Of a DNA stretch of 8,339 nt, positions 1 through 6,007 are shown piece by piece. The DNA is taken from positions 1 to 8,339 of the forward strand of contig CAKPRX010000091.1 in NCBI GenBank assembly GCA_934183135.1, written 5' to 3'. The notes under the pieces were generated by a model. That model searched no databases. It was not told the DNA's origin and saw only the letters and a program-made list of their open reading frames with translations. Within the stretch, counting starts at the first letter, position 1. The number at the start of each line of letters is the position of its first letter. A program made the translations under genes and the position numbers. This DNA is from an uncultured Prevotella sp. (GTDB taxonomy: Bacteria > Bacteroidota > Bacteroidia > Bacteroidales > Bacteroidaceae).

Positions 1-40
1 ACGAGGATGGTTTTCGGGGTCGCCGCGATGGTCATTTTTT

Positions 41-82
41 TGCTCGCGATGGTCATTACGATTCTAATGACCATCGCGAGCA
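41..82. repeat. Perfect 18-bp inverted repeat with third half-copy
   Basis: Bases 41-58 (TGCTCGCGATGGTCATTA) are the exact reverse complement of 65-82, with a 6-base loop CGATTC at 59-64. A further direct copy of CGCGATGGTCATT lies at 24-36, 21 bases before the one at 45-57, so the same 13-mer occurs three times in about 55 bases, twice direct and once inverted. On either strand the T-run precedes the hairpin and the A-run follows it, so it does not have the form of an intrinsic terminator. Protein-binding site, mobile-repeat end or structured RNA are all possible. Confidence 0.8.
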
Positions 83-203
83 TCAAAAAGGCCGTTTTCG
101 GGTGGTCAGAAAATCGCCGTTTTCGCCGCCGCCAACCCCTCGGCGAGCGTACAGACAAGCTATAGGAGGCCGAAAAGCCCTCGCCCGAGGCCGAAACGGC
201 AGA

Positions 204-221
204 AATGTATATTTATACATT
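204..221. repeat. AT-rich 8-bp palindrome
   Basis: AATGTATA (204-211) and TATACATT (214-221) are perfect reverse complements separated by TT. The palindrome sits in the only AT-rich island of this intergenic stretch. The symmetry is certain. A role, such as an operator or a DNA-bending site, is not shown. Confidence 0.5.
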
Positions 222-257
222 GTCAGAAAAATATTTACGATATGTATAGGCCCCCAG

Positions 258-315
258 CCCAGGGTGGCTGCCTGTGCCCCGGCATCGCGCAAGGCACATA
301 GGGGCCACCCCCGGG
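258..315. repeat. Long imperfect stem-loop
   Basis: An interrupted stem can be drawn. CCC 258-260 pairs with GGG 313-315, GGGTGGC 262-268 with GCCACCC 304-310, CC 271-272 with GG 301-302, and TGTGCC 273-278 with GGCACA 293-298. This leaves small bulges and a loop at 279-292. The repeated recovery of pairing across bulges suggests a structured RNA or a degenerate palindromic repeat rather than chance, although GC-rich sequence makes chance pairing easier. Confidence 0.5.
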
Positions 316-340
316 TGTCAGCACGACTTGATATAGCAGA

Positions 341-389
341 CCGAAGCCGTATCTGCGCCCCTTGGCGGGTAGGGCAGATACGGCTTCGG
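341..389. repeat. Perfect 16-bp stem-loop downstream of Na/Pi gene
   Basis: CCGAAGCCGTATCTGC (341-356) is the exact reverse complement of 374-389, with a 17-base loop. It begins about 53 bases past the stop codon of the minus-strand Na/Pi gene. It could be a 3' stabilising hairpin or an atypical terminator of that transcript, but only a mixed sequence (TCTGCTATATCAAG) follows on the minus strand, not a T-run. It could equally be part of a dispersed repeat. Confidence 0.65.
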
Positions 390-399
390 CCATGAGAGA

Positions 400-427
400 G
401 GGGTGGGGCGGCACCCCGGCACGCCCC
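400..427. repeat. Alternative GC-rich hairpins after Na/Pi stop
   Basis: Two mutually exclusive 6-bp stems overlap here. One is GGGGTG 400-405 with CACCCC 412-417. The other is GGGGCG 405-410 with CGCCCC 422-427. They lie 15-42 bases past the Na/Pi stop codon on the minus strand. No T-run follows, so a terminator call is weak. Confidence 0.3.
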
Positions 428-441
428 GTTGTCGTGGGCGC

Positions 442-2151
442 TTACACCACGTGCTGGCGCACACCCATGCGGGCCTCTACCACGTTGACTATATAGTCGC
501 CCAGCTTCTCGCACTCCTGTATAATGTCCATGTACATGGTGCCACAGGCATACGAGTAGGCGTGCGTGTTCACGTCGTTGATGTTCTGGGTCTTGAGCTG
601 GCTGCGGTAGTTGTTGATCTCGTTCTCCAGGTTGAACGAAGTGTTGGGGTCAAAGTTCTCCTTGTGCTTCTTGAACATGGTGTTCATCTGCGTGAGCGCG
701 CTGTCTACCAGCCCGAACATCTGGTGTACATGCTCGAACTGCGAGTCTACAAACTCCTCCTTGCTCTTGAACTTCCTGTTCAGCGTGCGGGCTATGTTGT
801 AGCAGCTGTCGCCTATCGACTCTATCTCGCTTATCTCTCGCAGCATGGCCCTTATCTTCGCCTTGGTCTCGTCGCTCAGGTGCGCGTCGCCCACGTTGTC
901 CAGGTAGTTGCCTATCTCTACCTCCATGTGGTCCGATATGCCCTCGTACTTCTCAATACGGGTAAACAGCTTGACAAACTTCTCGCTGTCGGTCTCGCTG
1001 AGCAGCGTTATCACCATGCCGAACATGCGCTGTATACGCTCCGAGTAACTCTGTATCTCCTTCTGTGCCTCGAGCACGCTCAGCTCGGGCGTCTTCATTA
1101 TTCCGGTCTGTATGAAGCGCAGGCGGAAGTCGTCTTCCTCGGCGTTCTTCTTGGGCTTGATAAGGCGGCACACCACCTTCTCTATCACCGGCACGAACCA
1201 TACTAATATAAAGGTGTTGACCAGGTTGAAGGTGGTATGGAAGGCCGCCAGCACGAAACTCAGCTTGGCCGCATTGGCCAGGAAGCCGGGCTGGCCCTTG
1301 GCGATGGTCTCGTCGTAGCCTACAAACCCGCACACCATGTCGACAAAGGGCCTGAAGATGACGAGCACCCAGCACACGCCGAAGAGGTTGAACACCATGT
1401 GGGCCAGCGCGGCCCGCCGCGCCTGGGTGTTGGCTGTCAGGGCAGCCACGTTCGAGGTTACGGTGGTACCTATGTTCTCGCCCATCACCAGCGCTATGCC
1501 CTGGTAGATGGGCAGCACGCCCGTAGAGCACAGTATCATGGTGATGGCCATGATGGCGGCCGAGCTCTGCACACACATGGTGAGCAGGCTGCCTATGAGC
1601 AGGAAGGTAACGGTGGTGAGCAGGCTGTTGGGGTCAAAGCTGGAGAAGAAGTCGAGCACGGCCTGGTTGTGCGAGAGGTCCATGTCGATGCCCGTCTGCC
1701 TCAGGGTGCCCAGGCCGAGGAACATGAACGACACGCCGAAAATAAAATCGCCGGCAATCTTCCGCTTCTTAGAGTAAATCAATATGATAGCGATGAAGAA
1801 AGCCGGCCATACAAAGTCGGTGATGTTGAACGAGAACCCCGCGCTCATTATCCAGGCGGTAAGGGTGGTGCCGATATTGGCTCCCATAATGACCGAGATG
1901 GCCTGTGCCAGGGAGAGCAGTCCGGCGTTGACAAACGAGACTGTCATAACGGTCGTGGCGGTTGAGGACTGAACCGCGGCGGTAATGAAAGTACCCGTGA
2001 GGATGCCCATGAGGCGGTTGGTGGTCATGGCGCCAAGGATATGGCGCAACTGAGGGCCTGCCATCTTCTGCAGACTGTCGCTCATCGATTTCATTCCGTA
2101 CATCAAGAGTGCCAGAGAACCGATAAGTTTAAAAATGATCCAAATCGACAT
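442..2151 (-). CDS. Na/Pi cotransporter family protein with C-terminal PhoU-like domain
   Basis: Predicted inner-membrane sodium-dependent phosphate transporter of the bacterial NptA/YjbB type, 569 aa. The membrane part (about residues 1-330) contains the two inverted Na_Pi_cotrans repeats. Each has the family signature: QSSTATT at 61-67 followed by GANIGTT at 90-96, and QSSAA at 195-199 followed by GENIGTT at 224-230. Residues from about 355 to 560 are soluble, charged and helical, as in the PhoU-like tail common in this family. ATG at 2151 is chosen because the N-terminus (MSIWIIFKLIGSLALLMYGM) matches the usual first membrane helix and an A-rich leader precedes it. The stop is TAA at 444-442. 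The gene is divergent from the nucleoside kinase. The family identity is strong. Whether it imports phosphate or exports it, as proposed for YjbB, cannot be told from sequence. Confidence 0.94.
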   Translation of the reverse strand: MSIWIIFKLIGSLALLMYGMKSMSDSLQKMAGPQLRHILGAMTTNRLMGILTGTFITAAVQSSTATTVMTVSFVNAGLLSLAQAISVIMGANIGTTLTAWIMSAGFSFNITDFVWPAFFIAIILIYSKKRKIAGDFIFGVSFMFLGLGTLRQTGIDMDLSHNQAVLDFFSSFDPNSLLTTVTFLLIGSLLTMCVQSSAAIMAITMILCSTGVLPIYQGIALVMGENIGTTVTSNVAALTANTQARRAALAHMVFNLFGVCWVLVIFRPFVDMVCGFVGYDETIAKGQPGFLANAAKLSFVLAAFHTTFNLVNTFILVWFVPVIEKVVCRLIKPKKNAEEDDFRLRFIQTGIMKTPELSVLEAQKEIQSYSERIQRMFGMVITLLSETDSEKFVKLFTRIEKYEGISDHMEVEIGNYLDNVGDAHLSDETKAKIRAMLREISEIESIGDSCYNIARTLNRKFKSKEEFVDSQFEHVHQMFGLVDSALTQMNTMFKKHKENFDPNTSFNLENEINNYRSQLKTQNINDVNTHAYSYACGTMYMDIIQECEKLGDYIVNVVEARMGVRQHVV

Positions 2152-2169
2152 GTTTTTTTATATCAAATG

Positions 2170-2202
2170 TTTGTAAGAAGTCGATAATTATTGCTAACTT
2201 AG
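2170..2202 (+). promoter_or_regulatory. Bacteroides-type promoter for the nucleoside kinase gene
   Basis: The 78-bp spacer between the divergent genes contains TTTG (2170-2173) and, 21 bases later, TAACTTAG (2195-2202). This fits the Bacteroidales sigma-ABfr pattern (-33 TTTG, -7 TAnnTTTG) with one mismatch. It would start transcription near 2209-2210 and leave a leader of about 20 bases without a Shine-Dalgarno site. On the minus strand, for the Na/Pi gene, only a weak pair is visible: TTTG at 2217-2214 and TAATTATC at 2190-2183, spaced 23. I do not call that one separately. Confidence 0.5.
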
Positions 2203-2229
2203 CCCTTGTAAATCAAATGAATCTATCCA

Positions 2230-3894
2230 ATGACGAAACAATTGTTACAATTACGTTGCAAAAATAATAAAAAAACTTTAAAAGTAGCTGTTGGCAGCAC
2301 ACTTTCTGAAGTTTTTTCTGTCGCAGACGTCAAAATGGCCTACGCCCCGGCATGCGCCAAGGTCAACAACAGGGTCGAGGGCATGCACTACAGACTCTAT
2401 AATGACAAGGACATAGAGTTTATGGGCATAGACACGGGCTCGGGCTCGCGTACGTACACGCGTACCTTGTTCTTTGTATGCTGCAAGGCCATCAACGACC
2501 TCTTCCCACAGGCCGAGGTACGCATAGACATCTCGGTGTCCAAGGGCTACTTCGTAGATATGCGCATAGGGCGCCAGGTGACGGCGGCCGACACCGAGCG
2601 GGTGCGCCGCCGGATGGAGGAGATTATCGCGGCGCGCATACCCATCAAGCGCCACATGGTGCCGACCGAGGAGGCTGTCAGACTGTTTGCCGCCAAGGGC
2701 GACACGTCCAAGGTCAAGCTGCTCAACGGGCTGGGCAGCCTGTACACGGTGTACTACCAGATAGAGGACTTCGTAGACTACTTCTACGGAGCGCTTATGA
2801 CCAACACGGCCGACATACACCTCTTCGGGCTGGTACCCTTTAACGGAGGCATGCTGCTCCGGGTGCCCTCGCCAGAGAACCCGGCCGTGCTGTGCGACAT
2901 GCCCGACCAGCGCAAGATGTTCGAGATATTCCAGGAGCACCACCACTGGCAGGACATCATGGGCCTGAAGACCGTGGGCGACCTGAACGAGGCGGTAGAC
3001 AAGGGCTTTGCTACCGACATCATCAACATTAACGAGGCCCTGCAGGAGAAGAAGATAGCCCGCATAGCCGACGAGATAGCCGCAAGGCCCGAGGTCAAGC
3101 TGGTGCTGCTGGCGGGCCCGTCGTCGTCGGGCAAGACCACCACCTGCAAGCGCCTGAGCATACAGCTGCTGGCCAATGGACTCAAGCCGTTGCAGATTTC
3201 GCTCGACGACTACTTCGTGGACCGCGAGCTGACACCTCGCGACGCCACGGGCGACTACGACTATGAGAATATCTATGCGCTGAACATCCCGCTGATCAAC
3301 GAGCAGTTTGCCACGCTGTTCGGTGGCGGCGAGGTGGAGCTTCCCAAGTACAACTTCCAGACCGGCAAGAGCGAGAAGAGCGGCAAGAAGCTCCGCATGA
3401 AGCCCCAGGACATCCTGGTGGTCGAGGGCATACACGCGCTGAACCCCGAGCTGACCGCCCAGATACCCGAGGCGCAGAAATTCCGTGTCTACGCATCGGC
3501 GCTCACCACCATCCTGCTGGACGAGCACAACTATATACCCACTACCGACAACCGGCTGCTGCGCCGCATCATACGCGACTACAAGTATCGCGGCTGTAGT
3601 GCCCAGGAAACCATACGGCGGTGGCCCAGCGTGCGCGCCGGTGAGGAGAAGTGGATATTCCCCTACCAGGAAAATGCCGATGCCATGTTCAACAGTGCCA
3701 TGCTCTACGAGCTGGCTGTCATCAAGCACCAGGCCGAGCCCCTCTTGGAACTGGTGCCCGAGAACTGTGAGGAGCACGCCGAGGCTTACAGGCTGCTCAA
3801 GTTTCTCAAGTACTTCCACCCCATATCCTACAAGCAGCTGCCGCCCACCAGTCTGCTCCGCGAGTTCCTCGGTGGCAGTTCGTTCAAGTATTAG
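2230..3894 (+). CDS. Nucleoside kinase (uridine kinase-like) with N-terminal TGS-type domain
   Basis: Predicted cytoplasmic ATP-dependent nucleoside kinase, 554 aa, probably phosphorylating uridine/cytidine in pyrimidine salvage. Residues about 1-65 resemble a TGS domain (CKNNKKTLKVAVGSTLSEVF), and 75-270 resemble the threonyl-tRNA synthetase second additional domain found in this fused family. The P-loop kinase domain starts near 288. It has Walker A GPSSSGKTT at 296-304, SLDDYF at 324-329 (the substrate-side acidic motif of uridine kinases), VVEGIHALN at 397-405 (Walker B-like), and an Arg-rich lid-like stretch NRLLRRIIRDYKYRG at 441-455. At about 550 aa it has the usual length of the fused form, against about 210 aa for plain Udk. 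ATG at 2230 is supported by the TGS-like start and the promoter just upstream. The first 20 codons are markedly A-rich. It converges on the minus-strand operon. Family confidence is high; the exact substrate is inferred. Confidence 0.92.
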   Translation: MTKQLLQLRCKNNKKTLKVAVGSTLSEVFSVADVKMAYAPACAKVNNRVEGMHYRLYNDKDIEFMGIDTGSGSRTYTRTLFFVCCKAINDLFPQAEVRIDISVSKGYFVDMRIGRQVTAADTERVRRRMEEIIAARIPIKRHMVPTEEAVRLFAAKGDTSKVKLLNGLGSLYTVYYQIEDFVDYFYGALMTNTADIHLFGLVPFNGGMLLRVPSPENPAVLCDMPDQRKMFEIFQEHHHWQDIMGLKTVGDLNEAVDKGFATDIININEALQEKKIARIADEIAARPEVKLVLLAGPSSSGKTTTCKRLSIQLLANGLKPLQISLDDYFVDRELTPRDATGDYDYENIYALNIPLINEQFATLFGGGEVELPKYNFQTGKSEKSGKKLRMKPQDILVVEGIHALNPELTAQIPEAQKFRVYASALTTILLDEHNYIPTTDNRLLRRIIRDYKYRGCSAQETIRRWPSVRAGEEKWIFPYQENADAMFNSAMLYELAVIKHQAEPLLELVPENCEEHAEAYRLLKFLKYFHPISYKQLPPTSLLREFLGGSSFKY

Positions 3895-3895
3895 G

Positions 3896-3957
3896 AAAAA
3901 AAAGAAGGTGGCCCCCAAGCCCCCAGGGGGTGATGGCTAAACGACGATGACACCTTC
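3896..3957 (-). terminator. Intrinsic terminator of the right-hand minus-strand operon
   Basis: Read on the minus strand, GAAGGTG (3957-3951) pairs exactly with CACCTTC (3910-3904), followed at once by eight T residues (3903-3896). Inside, CCCCC (3930-3926) pairs with GGGGG (3916-3912) around a 9-base loop, adding a second stem. It lies 13 bases past the acetyltransferase stop codon. The outer loop is long at 40 bases, which weakens the call, but the hairpin plus T-run is in the right place and orientation. No T-run follows on the plus strand, so termination of the kinase transcript is not explained by it. Confidence 0.6.
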
Positions 3958-3969
3958 GGCTAACGCCGC

Positions 3970-4563
3970 TTATATCCCGTCGCGGATGATGTGGGCCGGC
4001 ACCCCTCCCACGAGGGTGTGGGGTGCCACATCGGCCGTGACCACAGCCCCCGCTGCCACCACGGCTCCGCTGCCTATGGTTACACCGCCCAGGATGGTGG
4101 CGTTGGCCCCTATCCAGCAGCCATCGCCTATGGTGATGGGCCGTGCGTAGGTGCGCCACCGGTACTCGGCCGACCCTGGCTGCCATCCCGGGGTGAGCCG
4201 CTCGGTCAGCCTGACGGGGTGCGAGGCCGTATTGATCTGCACGCCAGGTGCTATAAGCACGTCGTTGCCTATGCGGATGGTGTTGCAGTCGTTGAGGATG
4301 CAGCGGTAGTTGATGCTCACGTTGTTACCTATATAGATATTGTCGCCGAAGCCAATGATGATGCCGTCGGCCACTGATACGTTGTCGCCCACGCCACCCA
4401 GCTGCTCGCAGAGCATGCGGTAGCGCTGGGCGCGGTCGTTATAGGGCAGTGCGTTGTAGCGTTGCATCCACTCGGTGGCCCTCGCCTTGCGCTCTATGAA
4501 GATGGCGTCGTGGCAGTTGTACATCAGCCCGGCCATACACTTGTCTTGCTCGGTCATAGTCAT
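3970..4563 (-). CDS. LacA/Maa-type sugar O-acetyltransferase
   Basis: Predicted cytoplasmic acetyl-CoA-dependent O-acetyltransferase of the galactoside/maltose acetyltransferase family, 197 aa, close to the family's usual 183-205. The N-terminal helical Mac-type domain is at about residues 5-55 (MAGLMYN, then RATEWMQRYN). Hexapeptide repeats forming a left-handed beta-helix follow, e.g. IYIGNNVSI, IRIGNDVLIAPGV, ITIGDGCWIGANATILGGV and TIGSGAVVAAGAVV. The catalytic-type His is H115 in NTASHPV, and N85 lines up with the conserved LacA Asn. The start is ATG at 4563, with a second in-frame ATG at 4557, so the start is uncertain by two codons. It begins 22 bases after the preceding membrane-protein gene and is the last gene of the operon. 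By context it may acetylate a sugar or nucleotide sugar used for a surface glycan. Its natural acceptor is unknown, and many members of this family act broadly. Confidence 0.9.
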   Translation of the reverse strand: MTMTEQDKCMAGLMYNCHDAIFIERKARATEWMQRYNALPYNDRAQRYRMLCEQLGGVGDNVSVADGIIIGFGDNIYIGNNVSINYRCILNDCNTIRIGNDVLIAPGVQINTASHPVRLTERLTPGWQPGSAEYRWRTYARPITIGDGCWIGANATILGGVTIGSGAVVAAGAVVTADVAPHTLVGGVPAHIIRDGI

Positions 4564-4585
4564 GTTCTCAGTATTTGGGATAGTG

Positions 4586-6007
4586 TCAGATAAGGTAGCC
4601 CACGATGAGGCTGCCGTTATACAGGACGAGGTAGGCTGCCAGCGCGGCTATGACGCCCCTCACGGCCAGGCCCGTCCGTCCGTGGGTGGCCCGTAGCAGA
4701 TAAGCCATGGACAGCGGGATGATGAAGGCCCACTGCGCGGTCATGATATAGACCTCGTTGAGTCCGAAACCCAGTACCACGTGTATGGCCATGTCGGCCG
4801 CCCACCACGACAGGGCCATCCAGAAGAACCGGCTGCGCCGCCCGCACCAGATGCCGGCCGCGAAGAGCGCTGCCACGAGAGCCTCTATCCAGTAGTGGTA
4901 GTCTTGCTCGTAGTACACTATCATGGGGCGGTTGTCCTTGAGTATGTCCTCGAGCAGGTGCGACCTGTGTAGCTGGATAGACTCGCCCATCAGGTTCTCC
5001 ACGATACTGCGCCAGCGGTCTGTGCTGGCATCGGTCCATGCCAGGAACCCCTTCTTGGACATAGGGTCGCCTATGCGTGGGTTGGCGTGGTTGCGCCGGT
5101 ACTTCTCGATGGCCATGCGCTTGATAATCTTGTTGACCCCGATGCGTATGCTGTCCGGGTTCTGTGTGGTGGCCGTGTCGGCATACGCCATGTAGATGCT
5201 GTCGCGCACCTGCTTGTCGCGCGCTTCCATCCGGGCCTTGGCGGCTGCCTCCAGGGGCGCCGCCCATACATGAAACTCTATCGAGGCTACGGCCCAGATG
5301 GCTGCCGAGGGCACGATGACGGCCCACAGCAGGAAGCGGGGCCTGAAGAAGCGGCGACCGTTGGTAAACAGCGCGGCCAGGAACACCTTGATACCATTGT
5401 TGAGCGACACGCCCGCCATGAAGACAAACAGCACCACCGTGTGCCATAGCTTCATGGGGCGGCCGGTCTTCATCAGCCGTCCGGCTGTGTAGAGGGTTAC
5501 CATCATCATACACAGGGTGAGGTTGAAGTGGTCGGGCACCATCACCGTGAGCATGATATAAGCCATGGAGAACAGCATCAGCGTGAGCAGGGTGGCGTCG
5601 GCCTGGCTCAGGGCCACCACCTCGCGCAGCAGGCGGAAGAAGAACACGGCCGCGTAGAACCCGAAGAATATCTCGATGGCTCCCACCACGAAGATGGCAC
5701 AGTTGACCCCCGTCAGGGCCATCAGCCCCTGGTTGATAAGACAGGGTATGAGCATGAAGATGGCCAGCAGCGGGTGGCGGTATATGTTGTACTGCCAGCC
5801 GCTCCACTCGGACACCACCGAGTAGCTCCACGCGTCGAAGCCGGATATGTGGAACGTGTCGCGGGCCACGTCGTGGTAGTTGACGTTCATCGCTGACAGC
5901 TCCGGATAGTAGTGTGCGATAACCAGCGCGTTGAGCGCTGTGATAACCAGCAGCGCCACCAGGGCCACGAGGCGCTCGCCGGACTTGATTCTCAATATTC
6001 TCAACAT
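4586..6007 (-). CDS. Polytopic membrane protein, GT-C-like, paralogue of the upstream gene
   Basis: Predicted inner-membrane protein, 473 aa, with about 10-11 hydrophobic segments: roughly 13-33, 80-100, 103-127, 138-157, 161-178, 188-210, 224-247, then 370-389, 394-414, 418-438 and 448-472. A long hydrophilic loop (about 250-368) separates segments 7 and 8. The loop after segment 1 (34-78) holds ISGFDAWSY (54-62), E67 and NIYRHPLL (74-81), which are kept in the paralogue. Other shared blocks are VPDHF (157-161), SLNNGIKVF (201-209), NGRRFFRP (216-223), SIVENLMGESIQLH (334-347), IWCGRRSR (386-393) and GFGLNE (413-418). I recognise no characterised family with confidence; from memory it may belong to the Bacteroidales family DUF6080. 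Layout and context suggest a polyprenyl-phosphate-sugar-dependent glycosyltransferase, which is inference. ATG 6007 overlaps the upstream stop by 7 bases, indicating coupled translation. Confidence 0.8.
   Translation of the reverse strand: MLRILRIKSGERLVALVALLVITALNALVIAHYYPELSAMNVNYHDVARDTFHISGFDAWSYSVVSEWSGWQYNIYRHPLLAIFMLIPCLINQGLMALTGVNCAIFVVGAIEIFFGFYAAVFFFRLLREVVALSQADATLLTLMLFSMAYIMLTVMVPDHFNLTLCMMMVTLYTAGRLMKTGRPMKLWHTVVLFVFMAGVSLNNGIKVFLAALFTNGRRFFRPRFLLWAVIVPSAAIWAVASIEFHVWAAPLEAAAKARMEARDKQVRDSIYMAYADTATTQNPDSIRIGVNKIIKRMAIEKYRRNHANPRIGDPMSKKGFLAWTDASTDRWRSIVENLMGESIQLHRSHLLEDILKDNRPMIVYYEQDYHYWIEALVAALFAAGIWCGRRSRFFWMALSWWAADMAIHVVLGFGLNEVYIMTAQWAFIIPLSMAYLLRATHGRTGLAVRGVIAALAAYLVLYNGSLIVGYLI

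Larger units (their letters stand above)
1..441. other. Gene-free, repeat-rich intergenic region
   Basis: No credible gene is seen here. The open frames in this stretch are short, rich in Arg, Pro and Gly, match no family I recognise, and run across the stem-loops. The DNA instead holds several inverted repeats (41-82, 204-221, 258-315, 341-389, 400-427), a 13-base direct repeat (24-36 and 45-57) and a 10-base direct repeat GCCGTTTTCG (91-100 and 116-125). A short AT-rich island at about 203-250 interrupts otherwise GC-rich sequence. It lies downstream of the minus-strand Na/Pi gene, so part of it may be that gene's 3' untranslated region. The left edge cuts the region, so its full extent is unknown. 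It could be a dispersed intergenic repeat, a structured RNA, or decayed sequence. Confidence 0.6.

Noticed and set aside
41..82. Intrinsic terminator at the 18-bp inverted repeat
   Set aside because: On both strands the T-run precedes the hairpin and the A-run follows it, opposite to a terminator.
24..82. CRISPR array
   Set aside because: Only two direct copies 21 bases apart plus one inverted copy; spacers are far too short and no cas genes are present.
258..315. tRNA-like fold
   Set aside because: No TPsiC or anticodon arm signature can be placed; the pairing is a single bulged stem.
83..514. 143-aa minus-strand frame across the repeat-rich spacer
   Set aside because: It runs through several stem-loops and into the end of the Na/Pi gene in another frame, with Arg/Ala/Gly-rich composition; not credible as a protein.
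403..1206. 267-aa plus-strand frame opposite the Na/Pi gene
   Set aside because: Antisense shadow of the PhoU-like region with repeated Leu/Val/His/Tyr and no recognisable family.
2278..3918. 546-aa open frame antisense to the nucleoside kinase
   Set aside because: It mirrors the GC-biased codons of a clearly real gene, is rich in Leu/Val/His/Gly without any domain, and has no start context.
4617..5831. 404-aa open frame in another minus frame inside the membrane-protein gene
   Set aside because: Composition is Pro/Arg/Gly/His-rich without motifs; the overlapping frame has clear membrane segments and paralogue conservation.
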